A stretch of DNA of 52,255 bases, taken from positions 1-52,255 of the forward strand of contig CABRDB010000067.1 of NCBI GenBank assembly GCA_902469555.1. Direction: 5' to 3'. Below, one piece after another: positions 27,373 through 35,621 of the stretch. The notes beneath the pieces were generated by a model. That model did no database searches and was not told the origin of the DNA. It worked only from the letters and a program-made list of their open reading frames with translations. The position numbers were made by a program, and so were the translations under genes. Origin of the DNA: an uncultured Collinsella sp. Lineage in GTDB: Bacteria > Actinomycetota > Coriobacteriia > Coriobacteriales > Coriobacteriaceae. The first letter of the stretch is position 1. Each line of letters opens with the position of its first letter.

Positions 27373-28749
27373 CTAGAGCGTGGCAAGTCGCTTAGATTCG
27401 CGGACGGCAAGGGCGATGGAGATAAGACCAGTGATGGCGTCAGCCGCCACCAAGGCAAACCAGACACCCTGAACGCCCATCATGTTGCCAAGCAGGTACA
27501 TAAGCGGCACGGAGCAGATCACGTAGCGGAGCAGACCGGTGAACGTGGCGATACCCACCTTCTCAACCGCCTGAAAGTACATCGACATGGTCATGGCAAG
27601 ATAGCCCAGGGCCACGGCCAGGATAACGATGCGCGTGGCGTTGGCGGCAACCTCGACGAGCGCCGGGTCGCTACCAGCAAAAAAGGCGCAGACCGGCGTT
27701 GCGGCCACCCATAGCACAGCAGACACCGCAGCAAGCGTCACGACCTGGTACTTAAGCGTGCAAGAGAGCGTTTCCTTGAGGCGCGTCCACGCCTTGGCGC
27801 CGGCGTTGAAGGCGGCAATGGGCTGCAGGCCGTACGAGAAGCACTGGGCGACCATCATGGTAATGTAGAGGATGTAGCCGTTGATCACGCCAAAAGCCGC
27901 GATGTAGAGCGAACCCATATCGCCGCCGAGCTGGCCAAGCAGCGAGTTGGCAACGGTGTTGAAGATGAACGTGGCAGCCTGCACCAAAAAGAACGGGAAA
28001 CCGATCTTGATGATCTGACCGCAGATGCCCATGTCGAGTTTAAGATCGGCGGCGCTGATCTGGAGCTGCGACTTCTTACCGCCGATGAACCAGAAGATAC
28101 CGATGGCCCAGATACCGATGGAAAGACCGTAGTACACGCCGGCTCCCATAACGCCGAGCTTGAGTACAAACGTCGAAAGCGCAAGCCAGCAGATGGCGAC
28201 GATGGCAGACACGGTCATGAGATTGGCCTGGATCTGAACCTTCTCGTCCACGCGCATGACGGCGGTGACCATCTGGCCGATGACCGTGAGCGGCAGCAGC
28301 ACGGCGAAGGTACGCACACCGGCGACGGTGTCGACCATGATGTCGGGCGTGGCGCCGAAGAACGCGCAGATAGGCTCGGTGAAGACGGCCATCACCACGG
28401 CAAGCAGCACACTCACAATCGTGGTAAGCCAAAAGCCCTGGCTAAACGCCTTGCTGGCGCCCTTGACGTCGCCGGCACCCAAAAGGTTGCCCACCACGGC
28501 GGGCACGCCGGTGCCAAACAGGTTGCCAAAGGCCAGGTTAATGTACTCGACCGACATGATGATCGAGACACAGGCCAGGCCGTGTGCACCCAGGCCCCAA
28601 CCCATCACGAGGCCCTCAAGGACCACCATGACAATCTGGGCGAGCATACCCTGGCCGGTGATGATGGTGTACTTGCGCACCAGGCCGGGAATCGGCTGCG
28701 AGGCAAGCTCACGCTCCTCCTCAACAGCGGCGGTTGTTTCTTCTGCCAT
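27373..28749 (-). CDS. MATE family multidrug/cation efflux transporter
   Basis: A 458-residue protein with about 12 membrane segments in two similar halves, as usual for MATE exporters that couple efflux to sodium or protons. Start 28749 (MAEETTAAVEEERE) is chosen for the AAAGGGGAG ribosome site. A longer open frame upstream has no homology and is unusually Arg-rich. It follows an amidohydrolase by 92 bases on the same strand, probably one operon, so the exporter may move the amidohydrolase's substrate or product. Confidence 0.9.
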   Translation of the reverse strand: MAEETTAAVEEERELASQPIPGLVRKYTIITGQGMLAQIVMVVLEGLVMGWGLGAHGLACVSIIMSVEYINLAFGNLFGTGVPAVVGNLLGAGDVKGASKAFSQGFWLTTIVSVLLAVVMAVFTEPICAFFGATPDIMVDTVAGVRTFAVLLPLTVIGQMVTAVMRVDEKVQIQANLMTVSAIVAICWLALSTFVLKLGVMGAGVYYGLSIGIWAIGIFWFIGGKKSQLQISAADLKLDMGICGQIIKIGFPFFLVQAATFIFNTVANSLLGQLGGDMGSLYIAAFGVINGYILYITMMVAQCFSYGLQPIAAFNAGAKAWTRLKETLSCTLKYQVVTLAAVSAVLWVAATPVCAFFAGSDPALVEVAANATRIVILAVALGYLAMTMSMYFQAVEKVGIATFTGLLRYVICSVPLMYLLGNMMGVQGVWFALVAADAITGLISIALAVRESKRLATL

Positions 28750-28841
28750 TGTTCTCCCCTTTCCGTGAGAGATTGATGAATGGATGGATGGATGGGCGGC
28801 ACGCACAGGCTGTGGCACCGCCCAGCGATGCAGCAGCCCCG

Positions 28842-30470
28842 CTAGGCCTCGTAGACCACCTTGCCGGCAATCATCGTGAGGGCGGCGGTAGCCTCGAGCA
28901 CCTCGGCCGGCTCGCAATCAAAGAGGTTGCGGTCGAGCACGCAGATGTCGGCTTGCTTGCCGCAGGCGAGTGTGCCGATGCGGTCCTCAGCATGCATAGC
29001 GTAGGCGCCGCCGTAGGTGTATGCGCGCAGGGCCTCGGCCATGGTGATTCGCTCCTCGGGGAACCAACCCTCAGGATTAGATCCGTCCTCGAGCATGCGG
29101 TAGACCGCGCCATAGACTTCCTCCATAGGCTCAAGCCCCACGACCGGGAAGTCGGAGCCCAGATGCACGCAGGCACCGCTCGCGAGCAGGCTATGAATTG
29201 GCCACGAGAGCGCCGCGCGCTCGGGACCAACGGCGTCGTCCTTTGCCAAGTCGGCCATATCGAGCAGCATGTGCCACGGTTGCATGCCGGGGCATATACC
29301 AAGCTCCGCGTAGCGCGGCAGATCCTCGGGCTGAACCGTCTCGTTGTGCTCCATGGAGTGGCGGCAACCCCGCTTACCATGCAAGCGCTCGCCCTCCTCA
29401 AAGCAATCGAGCACAAAACGCACCGAGCGATCGCCGATCGTATGGACGCGCGTGTCAACGCCCCATTCCTGCGCCCTGACAATGGCGGCACGGATGCGCT
29501 CTGGATCCTCCGCGGGCTCACCGCAGGTATCGGGCGCGTTGGAATAGGGTTCAAGCATCCAAGCGGTGTGGTCGGAGCACACGCCATCAAGGAACTGCTT
29601 AAAGCCGTGCCACTCGACCTGCGTGTCAGGGAAGTTGTACTTGGCCTTGATTTGATCGAGCGTCATGCTCTCGTTCTCAAACAGATCGGTGTACAAAAAG
29701 ACGCGCAGCGGCAATTCGTCCTTGGCATTAAGATCCGCAAGCACTGCATACGGGTTTTCCATGCTCACAAACGTAGGATTGACCATGCCGACAGTGGTGA
29801 TGCCAAAGCTGTTAGCGCGCTTTGCCGTCTTGGTAAACGAAGCTTCCGCAACGTTCATCGCGGGGTCGTAGACCTCATCCATAAAGAAGGAGCCGGCATT
29901 GTTGGAAAACACGCCCGTCAGGTTGCCGTCGGCATCCTTAAGGATCTTGCCGCCTGCGGGATCGGGCGTCTGCGAAGTCACTCCCACCTTGTTGATGGCA
30001 CAGGTATTGGCGCTAAAGGTATGCAGGTCAACCTGCTGCAGGAAGACCGGGCGATCGGAGATGTATTCATCGATCATCGCAGCCGTGGGCATCTCGGGGA
30101 TATCCCACTGGAACTGAATGATTTGGCAGCCCAGAATCCACTCATTATCGGGATGGGCGTTCGCAAACGCTACAACACGCTCCATCGCCATCTCAAAACT
30201 GGTGCAATCGATAAGGTTGACGGCAAAATCGGGGTCGGTCATAAACGCACCCTGAGCAAAATGCGTGTGCGAGTCAATCAGGCCAGGCATAACGAGCTGA
30301 TCGCCAAAGTCGCGCACCTCAGTATCGGGCCCGATAAAAGCGTCGAGGTACTTATCTTCGCCGCACGCAACAATTCTGTCACCCGCGACGGCAACGCCGC
30401 CCTTGAACGGTGCCAGCCCGTCACCAGTGAACACAGCATTGCTTTTGATGACTAAATCCGCTTTGTCCAT
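28842..30470 (-). CDS. YtcJ-like metal-dependent amidohydrolase
   Basis: A 542-residue member of amidohydrolase family 3 (YtcJ-like). The metal-binding HxH is in GLIDSHTHFAQG near residue 65. Further conserved segments include HTIGDRSV, SMEHNE and GSDFPVVG. Substrates of this family are mostly unknown (N-acyl or amide bonds in small molecules). Start 30470 follows GAGGAGG. It is placed between agmatine genes and upstream of a MATE exporter. An involvement in polyamine conjugates is possible but unsupported by motif. Confidence 0.85.
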   Translation of the reverse strand: MDKADLVIKSNAVFTGDGLAPFKGGVAVAGDRIVACGEDKYLDAFIGPDTEVRDFGDQLVMPGLIDSHTHFAQGAFMTDPDFAVNLIDCTSFEMAMERVVAFANAHPDNEWILGCQIIQFQWDIPEMPTAAMIDEYISDRPVFLQQVDLHTFSANTCAINKVGVTSQTPDPAGGKILKDADGNLTGVFSNNAGSFFMDEVYDPAMNVAEASFTKTAKRANSFGITTVGMVNPTFVSMENPYAVLADLNAKDELPLRVFLYTDLFENESMTLDQIKAKYNFPDTQVEWHGFKQFLDGVCSDHTAWMLEPYSNAPDTCGEPAEDPERIRAAIVRAQEWGVDTRVHTIGDRSVRFVLDCFEEGERLHGKRGCRHSMEHNETVQPEDLPRYAELGICPGMQPWHMLLDMADLAKDDAVGPERAALSWPIHSLLASGACVHLGSDFPVVGLEPMEEVYGAVYRMLEDGSNPEGWFPEERITMAEALRAYTYGGAYAMHAEDRIGTLACGKQADICVLDRNLFDCEPAEVLEATAALTMIAGKVVYEA

Positions 30471-30777
30471 ATGAGCCTCCTCAGACGTTACAGGACAATG
30501 GATGAACGCCACGATACGGCGCGCCCAATCGGTGAGGGAGCATTTGTTGCTCCCTGCATGACACGTGCCTACGAGCGGTCGGGCGTCTGTCCAGCGCCCT
30601 ACTCCCCGTGTCAACACCCATTGACGCACCTCCTGCACAAGCTGCCAAGATGGAAGCGGGCGAACGGACGGGTTAAGCAGGTTTACACGTCTGACCAGGT
30701 ATTTTATTGTCTAAGTTTATTGTCGCTTCTTTACGCCGAGTGGTCTGCGATATGCCGCCAGCCGATCCACCCCAGCC
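30471..30777. promoter_or_regulatory. Amidohydrolase upstream region
   Basis: No gene is seen. TTTATTGTC occurs twice, at 30703-30711 and 30716-30724. CGTCTGACCAGG (30688-30699) matches, within one base, CGTCTGACCTGG in the palindrome upstream of the first APC permease (33729-33740), suggesting a common regulator. Confidence 0.4.
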
Positions 30778-31770
30778 TTACGAGCGCCAGAATGTCTCAA
30801 TCAAGTCGTCGCGCGCCTTGACTTCGCTCTTTACATAGATGCGATGCAGGTGAGCCTTGACGGTACCTGGGCTAATCACAAGTTCATTAGCAATATTTTG
30901 GACATCGAGTCCACGCAATACGAGTGTAAGCACTTCCTGTTCGCGCTTTGAAAGCCCATGCTCGTCCGAGAAAATCGCAACACGCGAGACAAGGTCCTCC
31001 CGTGCATCACGGCGCTCTGTCGCTACCTCTTCATCGGCACGAGGGTGACGCGAGAACACACGTAAGATATGGCTGAACTGTTTAAATAGCTGAACGGCTG
31101 CAGCAACAAACAATAAATTCTCTGAGATATTCCGCTCGCCCAGATACCATAAAAAGGCGCTCACCATCACGTTGTCAACGTCAGGCGTGCAGAATAGGAT
31201 CATATAGGTATCCTCGATAACCACCATCACGGTAAGCACGCAGGCTATGCGAAAGAACGTCCGAGAGCGCTCAAGATCGAGCCGCTCAGCCCTATTCTCC
31301 GTCTTGCGATAGCGGGCGTAAGCATGTACCAAGCAGAATGCCATTCCCAAATCGCGCGAAAGCCAAAAAAGATATTGCTGAACCTGGCCCGCAAAGCCAG
31401 TACGAGGCACCAGAGCAAGCTGAAGCACGGCGATCGGTACGACATATGCGGCAACGCGCTTAACGGTCACCTCATCGTGTAAGCGAAACGTTACCCAAAG
31501 CCATACGCACGCAAGAATCGCCACGCCCAGCGCGCAGCGCAGTAACGGATGTTGAAGCGGCTCATTAAACGTCACCACATAGTCATATTTGAGCCGGTTG
31601 TACTCATCAAAGAAGATCACCGACATATCGAAGATATAGAGAAGGAAGCCCGCGGCCGCCACCAAACAATCGCGTCGACGCGTCATGAGCCATATTACGA
31701 GTGCAGTTGATGCCGTCACCAATCCAACGCCCATGACAATAATCGTGTAGATAAAGAATGCGAAGCTCAT
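30778..31770 (-). CDS. Membrane-embedded LuxR regulator, 7-TM type (copy 1)
   Basis: A 330-residue protein with seven predicted membrane segments in residues 3-235 and a LuxR HTH at about 272-330 (LSKREQEVLTLVLRGLDVQN, then GTVKAHLHRIYVKS). It shares with the protein at 38580 the motifs DMSVIFFDEY (48-57), IEDTYMIL (185-192) and YLGERNISEN (209-218) at almost the same positions, and the FW ending. It is probably a one-component membrane receptor that binds DNA while anchored. Start 31770 follows GAGGGTAG; the longer upstream frame is non-homologous. The ligand is unknown. Confidence 0.85.
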   Translation of the reverse strand: MSFAFFIYTIIVMGVGLVTASTALVIWLMTRRRDCLVAAAGFLLYIFDMSVIFFDEYNRLKYDYVVTFNEPLQHPLLRCALGVAILACVWLWVTFRLHDEVTVKRVAAYVVPIAVLQLALVPRTGFAGQVQQYLFWLSRDLGMAFCLVHAYARYRKTENRAERLDLERSRTFFRIACVLTVMVVIEDTYMILFCTPDVDNVMVSAFLWYLGERNISENLLFVAAAVQLFKQFSHILRVFSRHPRADEEVATERRDAREDLVSRVAIFSDEHGLSKREQEVLTLVLRGLDVQNIANELVISPGTVKAHLHRIYVKSEVKARDDLIETFWRS

Positions 31771-31860
31771 ACTACCCTCATTCCGCGCACAACCAGCTTG
31801 ATTCCGCATTACGGTTATGGTAGAAACATCGAACGAATACCGAGACCGAAGGGAGATGCC

Positions 31861-32052
31861 ATGGCGCCTATCGCACCGCTCAAGATTATTGTCGCGCCCG
31901 CCGCCAAGGCCATCGCCAAGATCGGTTCGACCATGACCTACGATGACGTTCCTTGCATCGTTGATGAGCGCAACGACAGCTGCCCTTACCTGGGACACAT
32001 CCCCTACTTTGCGCCCAAGCTCTCCTCTTCACTCGAGCACCGCGAACAGTAA
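31861..32052 (+). CDS. Small conserved-looking protein of unknown function
   Basis: A 63-residue protein with a strong ribosome site (GAAGGGAG) and codon use like its neighbours (GCC, ATC, AAG, TAC). It begins MAPIAPLKIIVAPAAKAI and has two cysteines (DDVPCIVDERNDSCPYLG), which could bind metal or form a bond. No membrane segment or known domain was recognised. It is divergent from the 7-TM LuxR gene (90 bases between starts) and may be under its control. Confidence 0.65.
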   Translation: MAPIAPLKIIVAPAAKAIAKIGSTMTYDDVPCIVDERNDSCPYLGHIPYFAPKLSSSLEHREQ

Positions 32053-32065
32053 TCCAAGATGCACC

Positions 32066-32090
32066 AAGCGCTGCGCAACTCGCGGCGCTT
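32066..32090 (-). terminator. Hairpin at the end of the first APC permease gene
   Basis: AAGCGC (32066-32071) and GCGCTT (32085-32090) pair around the permease stop codon. It lies in the 36-base gap between the convergent small gene and permease gene. Confidence 0.4.
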
Positions 32091-33498
32091 ACTGTTTTGG
32101 TGCAAAGTAACCTGACCCCCGTGCACCAACGCCGGGATTGTCGACGCTTCGGCCGCGGCGCGATATGAGGCGCGAAACCTCGCCCAATAACAGGCCAATC
32201 ACTACGCCCGCGAGAATCGGCAACTTTGACATCTCGGCGGGTGAGCTGTTAAGCGGCACGATTGTCGCAACAATCGAAAGCACGAGCTCTACCACCGGCA
32301 CCGCAAGCGCTACCGCAAGCACCTTGCCCTCGAAGGGCGCGCGGAACACGCGCGGGCGACCGTCGCATTTGCGCAGACGCCAAAACGCCGGGAACATCGG
32401 GATATAGCTCATAAGCAAGAAGACGACGTTCATCGAGAAGAAAACCCAAAAGACATCGGAGCCCTCGCCCAGCGGAATCTGGAGCAGTAGCACCATACTT
32501 GCAAAACAACCGTTAATGAGCGCCGAGCCGTTGGGCATGCCGGTCTTTTTGGACACCAACGCAAAGGGACGCGGCATGTTGCCATGGCGCGCGGCATAGC
32601 TCGCTACGTTGTTGACGCCAAAGCTCCAGCAGATCATATTGGCGAACAGCGTCACCAAAAAGGCCACGCCCACGACCATCGTCAGCGGGTGGGTGCGCCC
32701 CACCATAGCGGCGACTGCGTCCACAATGCCCGAATCGAGTGAAAGCTGCTCGGCGGGAACCGCGGCTCCAATGCCAATGCCGCAAATGATGTAAATTGTC
32801 GCAATGGCCACGCCACCGGCAATAACCGCCTTGGGGATATCGCGCGACGGGTTCTTCATCGTGCTGGCAAAGGTCGCGACCACTTCGAAGCCCATAAAGT
32901 TGAACAGGATAATCGATAGGTACGTCAACGAATTGGTGTCGCCCAGATCTGGAATGAAGGTCTTAAACGACATGTCGTTGGCAAAGCCGTTATTGCAGGC
33001 AAACCAAATGCCGACGATTCCCACCACAGCGGTAATGAGTACCTTGATGACGGCGCCGCCGTCCATAACCCAATCGGCCTCCGCCACCGGCTGCATTGCC
33101 ATGACCGTGACGCCCCACACAAAGGCAATCTCGATGGCAATTCGGATCCCGAGTGAAAACTCGATACCCCACACCGCATTAATGACACTGGGGAACATGC
33201 AGGCGATACTTGCCACCCACAGCGGAAAGTTAACCCAGTAGCACCAAGAGCAACGGGCGCCCCAACGGTCGCCCAGGCCCAAGCGAACCCAATCGTACAG
33301 GCCGCCCTCGGAATCAAACGCCGTACCCAGCTCGGCCACCACCAGGCCATAGGGAAGTAAAAACGTGATGATGAGGAAGATCCACCAGAAGAACTGCACG
33401 TTGCCCATGGCAGATGCCGGAGCCGCCGCCTCGATGGTAAACACGACGCAGATAACCGAAAGGATGACCTCGATCAGGGAGAACTTCTTACCTGCCAT
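32089..33498 (-). CDS. APC superfamily amino acid/polyamine permease (copy 1)
   Basis: A 469-residue protein with about 12 membrane segments. The N-terminal half contains EAAAPASAMGN, then LVVAELGTAFDSEGG and YDWVRLGLGDRWGAR, the pattern of glutamate:GABA and agmatine:putrescine type exchangers. It is clearly paralogous to the permease at 35613-37043. Given the adjacent agmatine deiminase it probably exchanges agmatine or a related amine. A 60-codon leader ORF overlaps its first codons, so translation is likely coupled to, or controlled by, the leader. Confidence 0.9.
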   Translation of the reverse strand: MAGKKFSLIEVILSVICVVFTIEAAAPASAMGNVQFFWWIFLIITFLLPYGLVVAELGTAFDSEGGLYDWVRLGLGDRWGARCSWCYWVNFPLWVASIACMFPSVINAVWGIEFSLGIRIAIEIAFVWGVTVMAMQPVAEADWVMDGGAVIKVLITAVVGIVGIWFACNNGFANDMSFKTFIPDLGDTNSLTYLSIILFNFMGFEVVATFASTMKNPSRDIPKAVIAGGVAIATIYIICGIGIGAAVPAEQLSLDSGIVDAVAAMVGRTHPLTMVVGVAFLVTLFANMICWSFGVNNVASYAARHGNMPRPFALVSKKTGMPNGSALINGCFASMVLLLQIPLGEGSDVFWVFFSMNVVFLLMSYIPMFPAFWRLRKCDGRPRVFRAPFEGKVLAVALAVPVVELVLSIVATIVPLNSSPAEMSKLPILAGVVIGLLLGEVSRLISRRGRSVDNPGVGARGSGYFAPKQ

Positions 33499-33670
33499 GG
33501 CGCGCGCCCCCTACAGCAAAAAGGATGGCATCTGTACCGAAGGCGCAGCCCAAGGTAGGGTTGCGGGCCGCGTCACCGGTACAGGTGCCATCCCAAAGAG
33601 AGGAGATGATGCAGTTGTTGGACCAACGCTCGCGGAACAGACGCGTGTAGATGACGATACGCTGGTACAT
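33488..33670 (-). CDS. 60-codon leader ORF overlapping the permease start
   Basis: ATG at 33670 follows CGGAGTATCT, a proper ribosome site. The frame runs to a stop at 33488-33490, overlapping the permease start at 33498 by eleven bases. Codons are strongly biased like real genes here (AAC, ATC, TAC, GAC, CGC, TTC). The peptide starts MYQRIVIYTRLFRERW, with four Arg among the first 15 residues, and ends in WDGTCTGDAARNP, then GCAFGTDAILF. No family was recognised. It spans a terminator-like hairpin, so it is either a regulatory leader peptide or a small protein cotranslated with the permease. Confidence 0.6.
   Translation of the reverse strand: MYQRIVIYTRLFRERWSNNCIISSLWDGTCTGDAARNPTLGCAFGTDAILFAVGGARHGR
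33518..33593 (-). promoter_or_regulatory. Candidate attenuator hairpin inside the leader ORF
   Basis: Arms at 33523-33538 and 33578-33593 pair in 15 of 16 positions. An inner 8-bp stem lies at 33544-33551 with 33565-33572, and five U residues follow on the transcribed strand at 33518-33522. Transcription ending here would stop within the leader, before the permease. Ribosomes moving along the leader would open the stem. Confidence 0.55.
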
Positions 33671-33724
33671 AGATACTCCGATCAAAACGGCCGCGTTCGC
33701 GACCGGGAACTTTCGGCAATTGAA

Positions 33725-33794
33725 GACGCGTCTGACCTGGGAAATTCAAGCGAACAATTGGCCTAACCCGCAAAAAATCCCAGGCCAGACGCGT
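33725..33794. promoter_or_regulatory. Palindromic operator candidate upstream of the permease leader
   Basis: GACGCGTCTGACCTGGGA (33725-33742) and TCCCAGGCCAGACGCGT (33778-33794) pair with one mismatch and flank an AT-rich stretch that probably holds the promoter. The core CGTCTGACCTGG recurs upstream of the amidohydrolase. Confidence 0.55.
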
Positions 33795-33804
33795 ACTCAA
33801 TCAA

Positions 33805-33842
33805 AGAAAAAAGGCACTCCGATGTGGAGGCAACGGAGTGCC
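33805..33842 (-). terminator. Intrinsic terminator after the second agmatine deiminase
   Basis: GGCACTCCG (33813-33821) and CGGAGTGCC (33834-33842) form a perfect stem followed by six T residues on the minus strand. It separates the deiminase transcript from the permease leader. Confidence 0.85.
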
Positions 33843-33939
33843 CAAAGAAAACCCAACCGACCAAGACATCAAGCAAATCAACCATCAATGCCCCGAGATG
33901 GACCGATCCGCCGATTGTCCGATTGATCGGCTGGGTTTT

Positions 33940-34025
33940 CGAGGTGCCCCAGGTCGCCACGAAAGAGGAGCGAAGCGTACTTTGGTACGCGAGCGACGGT
34001 TTGAGCGGCGAGATGGGGTGCCTCG
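33940..34025. repeat. Type II nested palindrome after the second agmatine deiminase
   Basis: Imperfect outer arms (CGAGGTGCCCCA and TGGGGTGCCTCG region) enclose GAGCGAAGCGTAC and GTACGCGAGCGA, whose GCGTAC/GTACGC stem (33975-33980 with 33985-33990) is shared with the element at 35524-35621. A further outer pairing (33846-33858 with 33926-33938) lies alongside. Positions 33671-34038 contain no other gene. Confidence 0.6.
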
Positions 34026-34038
34026 GAAAGCCAGACGA

Positions 34039-35244
34039 TTAAGCGGACGGCTCCTGCTGGGTAATGCAGTGGATGTTTCCGCCGCCGAAGACGACCTGCT
34101 CGGACTGAACGCCGACGCACTTGTAGACGCCCTCGCCCCAGACCTCGTCATAGATCTTCTGGAGCGTGTCAACGGCCAGCTGGTCGTTCTCGTCGCCGTA
34201 CTGCGGGACGATAACGCCGTGGTTGGTGACCAGGTAGTTCATGTAGGAGGCGATCAGCGGCTCGTCGGGAACGCGCGGCTCGGCGTTCTCGTCGGCGTCG
34301 ATGGTGTCGCAGGAAGCCTGGTCCATGAACAGCGGGTTCACGGGCATGCAGAGCTTGTAGACCTTCATCTTGCGGCCCTTGGCGTCAACGGCGTTGGAGA
34401 GGGTCTCGTAGGCAGCGTGGCACTGCTCGTAGAACGGATACTCGGGATCGTCGGTCCAGATGCAGGCCATGACGCCCGGGGCGATGAACGTGGCGACGTC
34501 ATCGATGTGGCCGTTGGTCTCCTCGGGGTCGATGCCCTCCTTGACCCAGATGACCTTCTCGACACCCAGGTAATCCTTGAGGTGCTCGTCCATGTAGGCG
34601 CGAAGCTCCTCGCTCCAGGGCTCAAACTTCTTGTGGTACTTGGGCCAGATGGACTCGGGATCCTCTTCCTCCTCCAGAACCGCAGAGCAGGTGCGGCCCG
34701 GGGAAAGCAGGCACTGGTCGGTCACGACAAGGGTGCCCTCGCCGTCGACGGTGATGGAGCCGCCCTCGAGGATCATGTCATCGGGGCGATAACGACGGCA
34801 GCCGGAGAGCTCAGCCATCTTAAGGGCGATCTGCTCGTCCTTGTCCCACGGGAAATAGAGGCCGTCGACGAGGCCGCCGTAGGCGTTGAAATGCCAGTGG
34901 TTGGCGCGCTTCTCGCCCTTGCCGTTGATGACGTAGGTGGCGGCGGTATCGCGGAACCAAGCGTCGTCGGTGGTCATCTCGATAACGGTGACGTTCTCGT
35001 CATTCTCGAAGACGGCCTTGCAGTTGGCGTAGTCGGCCTGGTTGGCGCACATGGTGACCGGGGTGAACTCGGCAATGGCGCGAGCGATGGCGGCATACTG
35101 CTTCTGAGCCGGCTTGGCGCCATGGGCCCAAGTGTCGGTGCGATGGGGCCAACCCATCCACACGCGATCCTGCGGAGCGAATTCAGCGGGCATAAAGAAG
35201 CCATCGGCCTTAGGGGTGGACTCGGACTCGGTGATCGTACGCAT
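34039..35244 (-). CDS. aguA: Agmatine deiminase (second copy)
   Basis: A 401-residue paralogue of the product of 24899-26020, with the same active-site signposts: WPHRTDTW, RDTAATYV, LEGGSITVDGEGT, NGHIDDVA and catalytic Cys in GGGNIHCITQQEP. It differs by an acidic insertion of about 28 residues (around VLEEEEDPESIWPKYHKKF) between strands. RDTAAT replaces RDPGPA near the substrate pocket, so substrate preference could differ. Start 35244 follows TTGGAGGAAATCTT. It lies downstream of the APC permease and carbamoyltransferase genes on the same strand, the usual content of an agmatine fermentation cluster. Confidence 0.94.
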   Translation of the reverse strand: MRTITESESTPKADGFFMPAEFAPQDRVWMGWPHRTDTWAHGAKPAQKQYAAIARAIAEFTPVTMCANQADYANCKAVFENDENVTVIEMTTDDAWFRDTAATYVINGKGEKRANHWHFNAYGGLVDGLYFPWDKDEQIALKMAELSGCRRYRPDDMILEGGSITVDGEGTLVVTDQCLLSPGRTCSAVLEEEEDPESIWPKYHKKFEPWSEELRAYMDEHLKDYLGVEKVIWVKEGIDPEETNGHIDDVATFIAPGVMACIWTDDPEYPFYEQCHAAYETLSNAVDAKGRKMKVYKLCMPVNPLFMDQASCDTIDADENAEPRVPDEPLIASYMNYLVTNHGVIVPQYGDENDQLAVDTLQKIYDEVWGEGVYKCVGVQSEQVVFGGGNIHCITQQEPSA

Positions 35245-35273
35245 AAGATTTCCTCCAAATCGAACGATCGCTT

Positions 35274-35400
35274 GCTGCGGGCGGGTTACCCGCAGCCTAA
35301 AACCAAGAGATGGTAGGCGCCCGTTCCCCGGCAAAGGTCGGGGCGCCTGGCACCGGTTTTCACGGATGTCGCACCGGCAAGCGACGACGTAACCCGGTGC
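35274..35400 (-). ncRNA. Structured leader RNA candidate upstream of the second agmatine deiminase
   Basis: Four nested or tandem stems lie in the 368-base gap: GCTGCGGG/CCCGCAGC (35274-35281 with 35289-35296), AAAACC/GGTTTT (35299-35304 with 35355-35360) enclosing GGCGCCC/GGGCGCC (35316-35322 with 35341-35347), and GCACCGG/CCGGTGC (35371-35377 with 35394-35400). The layout resembles a riboswitch or leader RNA but does not match any class I know. Confidence 0.35.
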
Positions 35401-35523
35401 GCGGAGACAAAACGCGCGAAGGACACGGAAGAGAGATTGGGGCGGGCGGTGGTTACCGGAGCAATAGCTCACACCCACCCCAGAGAAAGGTTAGCAAACC
35501 TGTTGCTTGGGCACGCCTCCGAA

Positions 35524-35621
35524 GAGGCTAGAGTGTCCCGAGTCGGGAGCGACAAGCCCGACGAAGCGTACGTTGGTACGCGAGGAAGGTTGGAGCCCCG
35601 AATCCGGGTGCTCTAGTCCTC
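35524..35621. repeat. Type II nested palindrome spanning the second permease stop codon
   Basis: Arms around 35524-35547 and 35597-35621 pair through CTAGAG and CCCGA-TCGGG segments. The right arm contains the permease stop codon at 35613-35615. The inner stem GCGTAC/GTACGC (35566-35571 with 35576-35581) and the flanking GAAGCG and GCGAGGAA match the element at 33940. Confidence 0.6.

Noticed and set aside
28750..28917. Extended N-terminus for the MATE transporter
   Set aside because: The extra 56 residues are Arg-rich and unlike the family, and a good ribosome site precedes the internal ATG at 28749.
31771..31998. Extended N-terminus for the first 7-TM LuxR protein
   Set aside because: The extension has no homology to the paralogue, overlaps the divergent promoter region, and a ribosome site precedes ATG 31770.
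33518..33593. A known riboswitch upstream of the APC permease
   Set aside because: The hairpin did not fit guanidine, SAM, glycine, ZTP, cobalamin or c-di-GMP patterns as I remember them, and it lies within a codon-biased frame, so an attenuator is the simpler reading.
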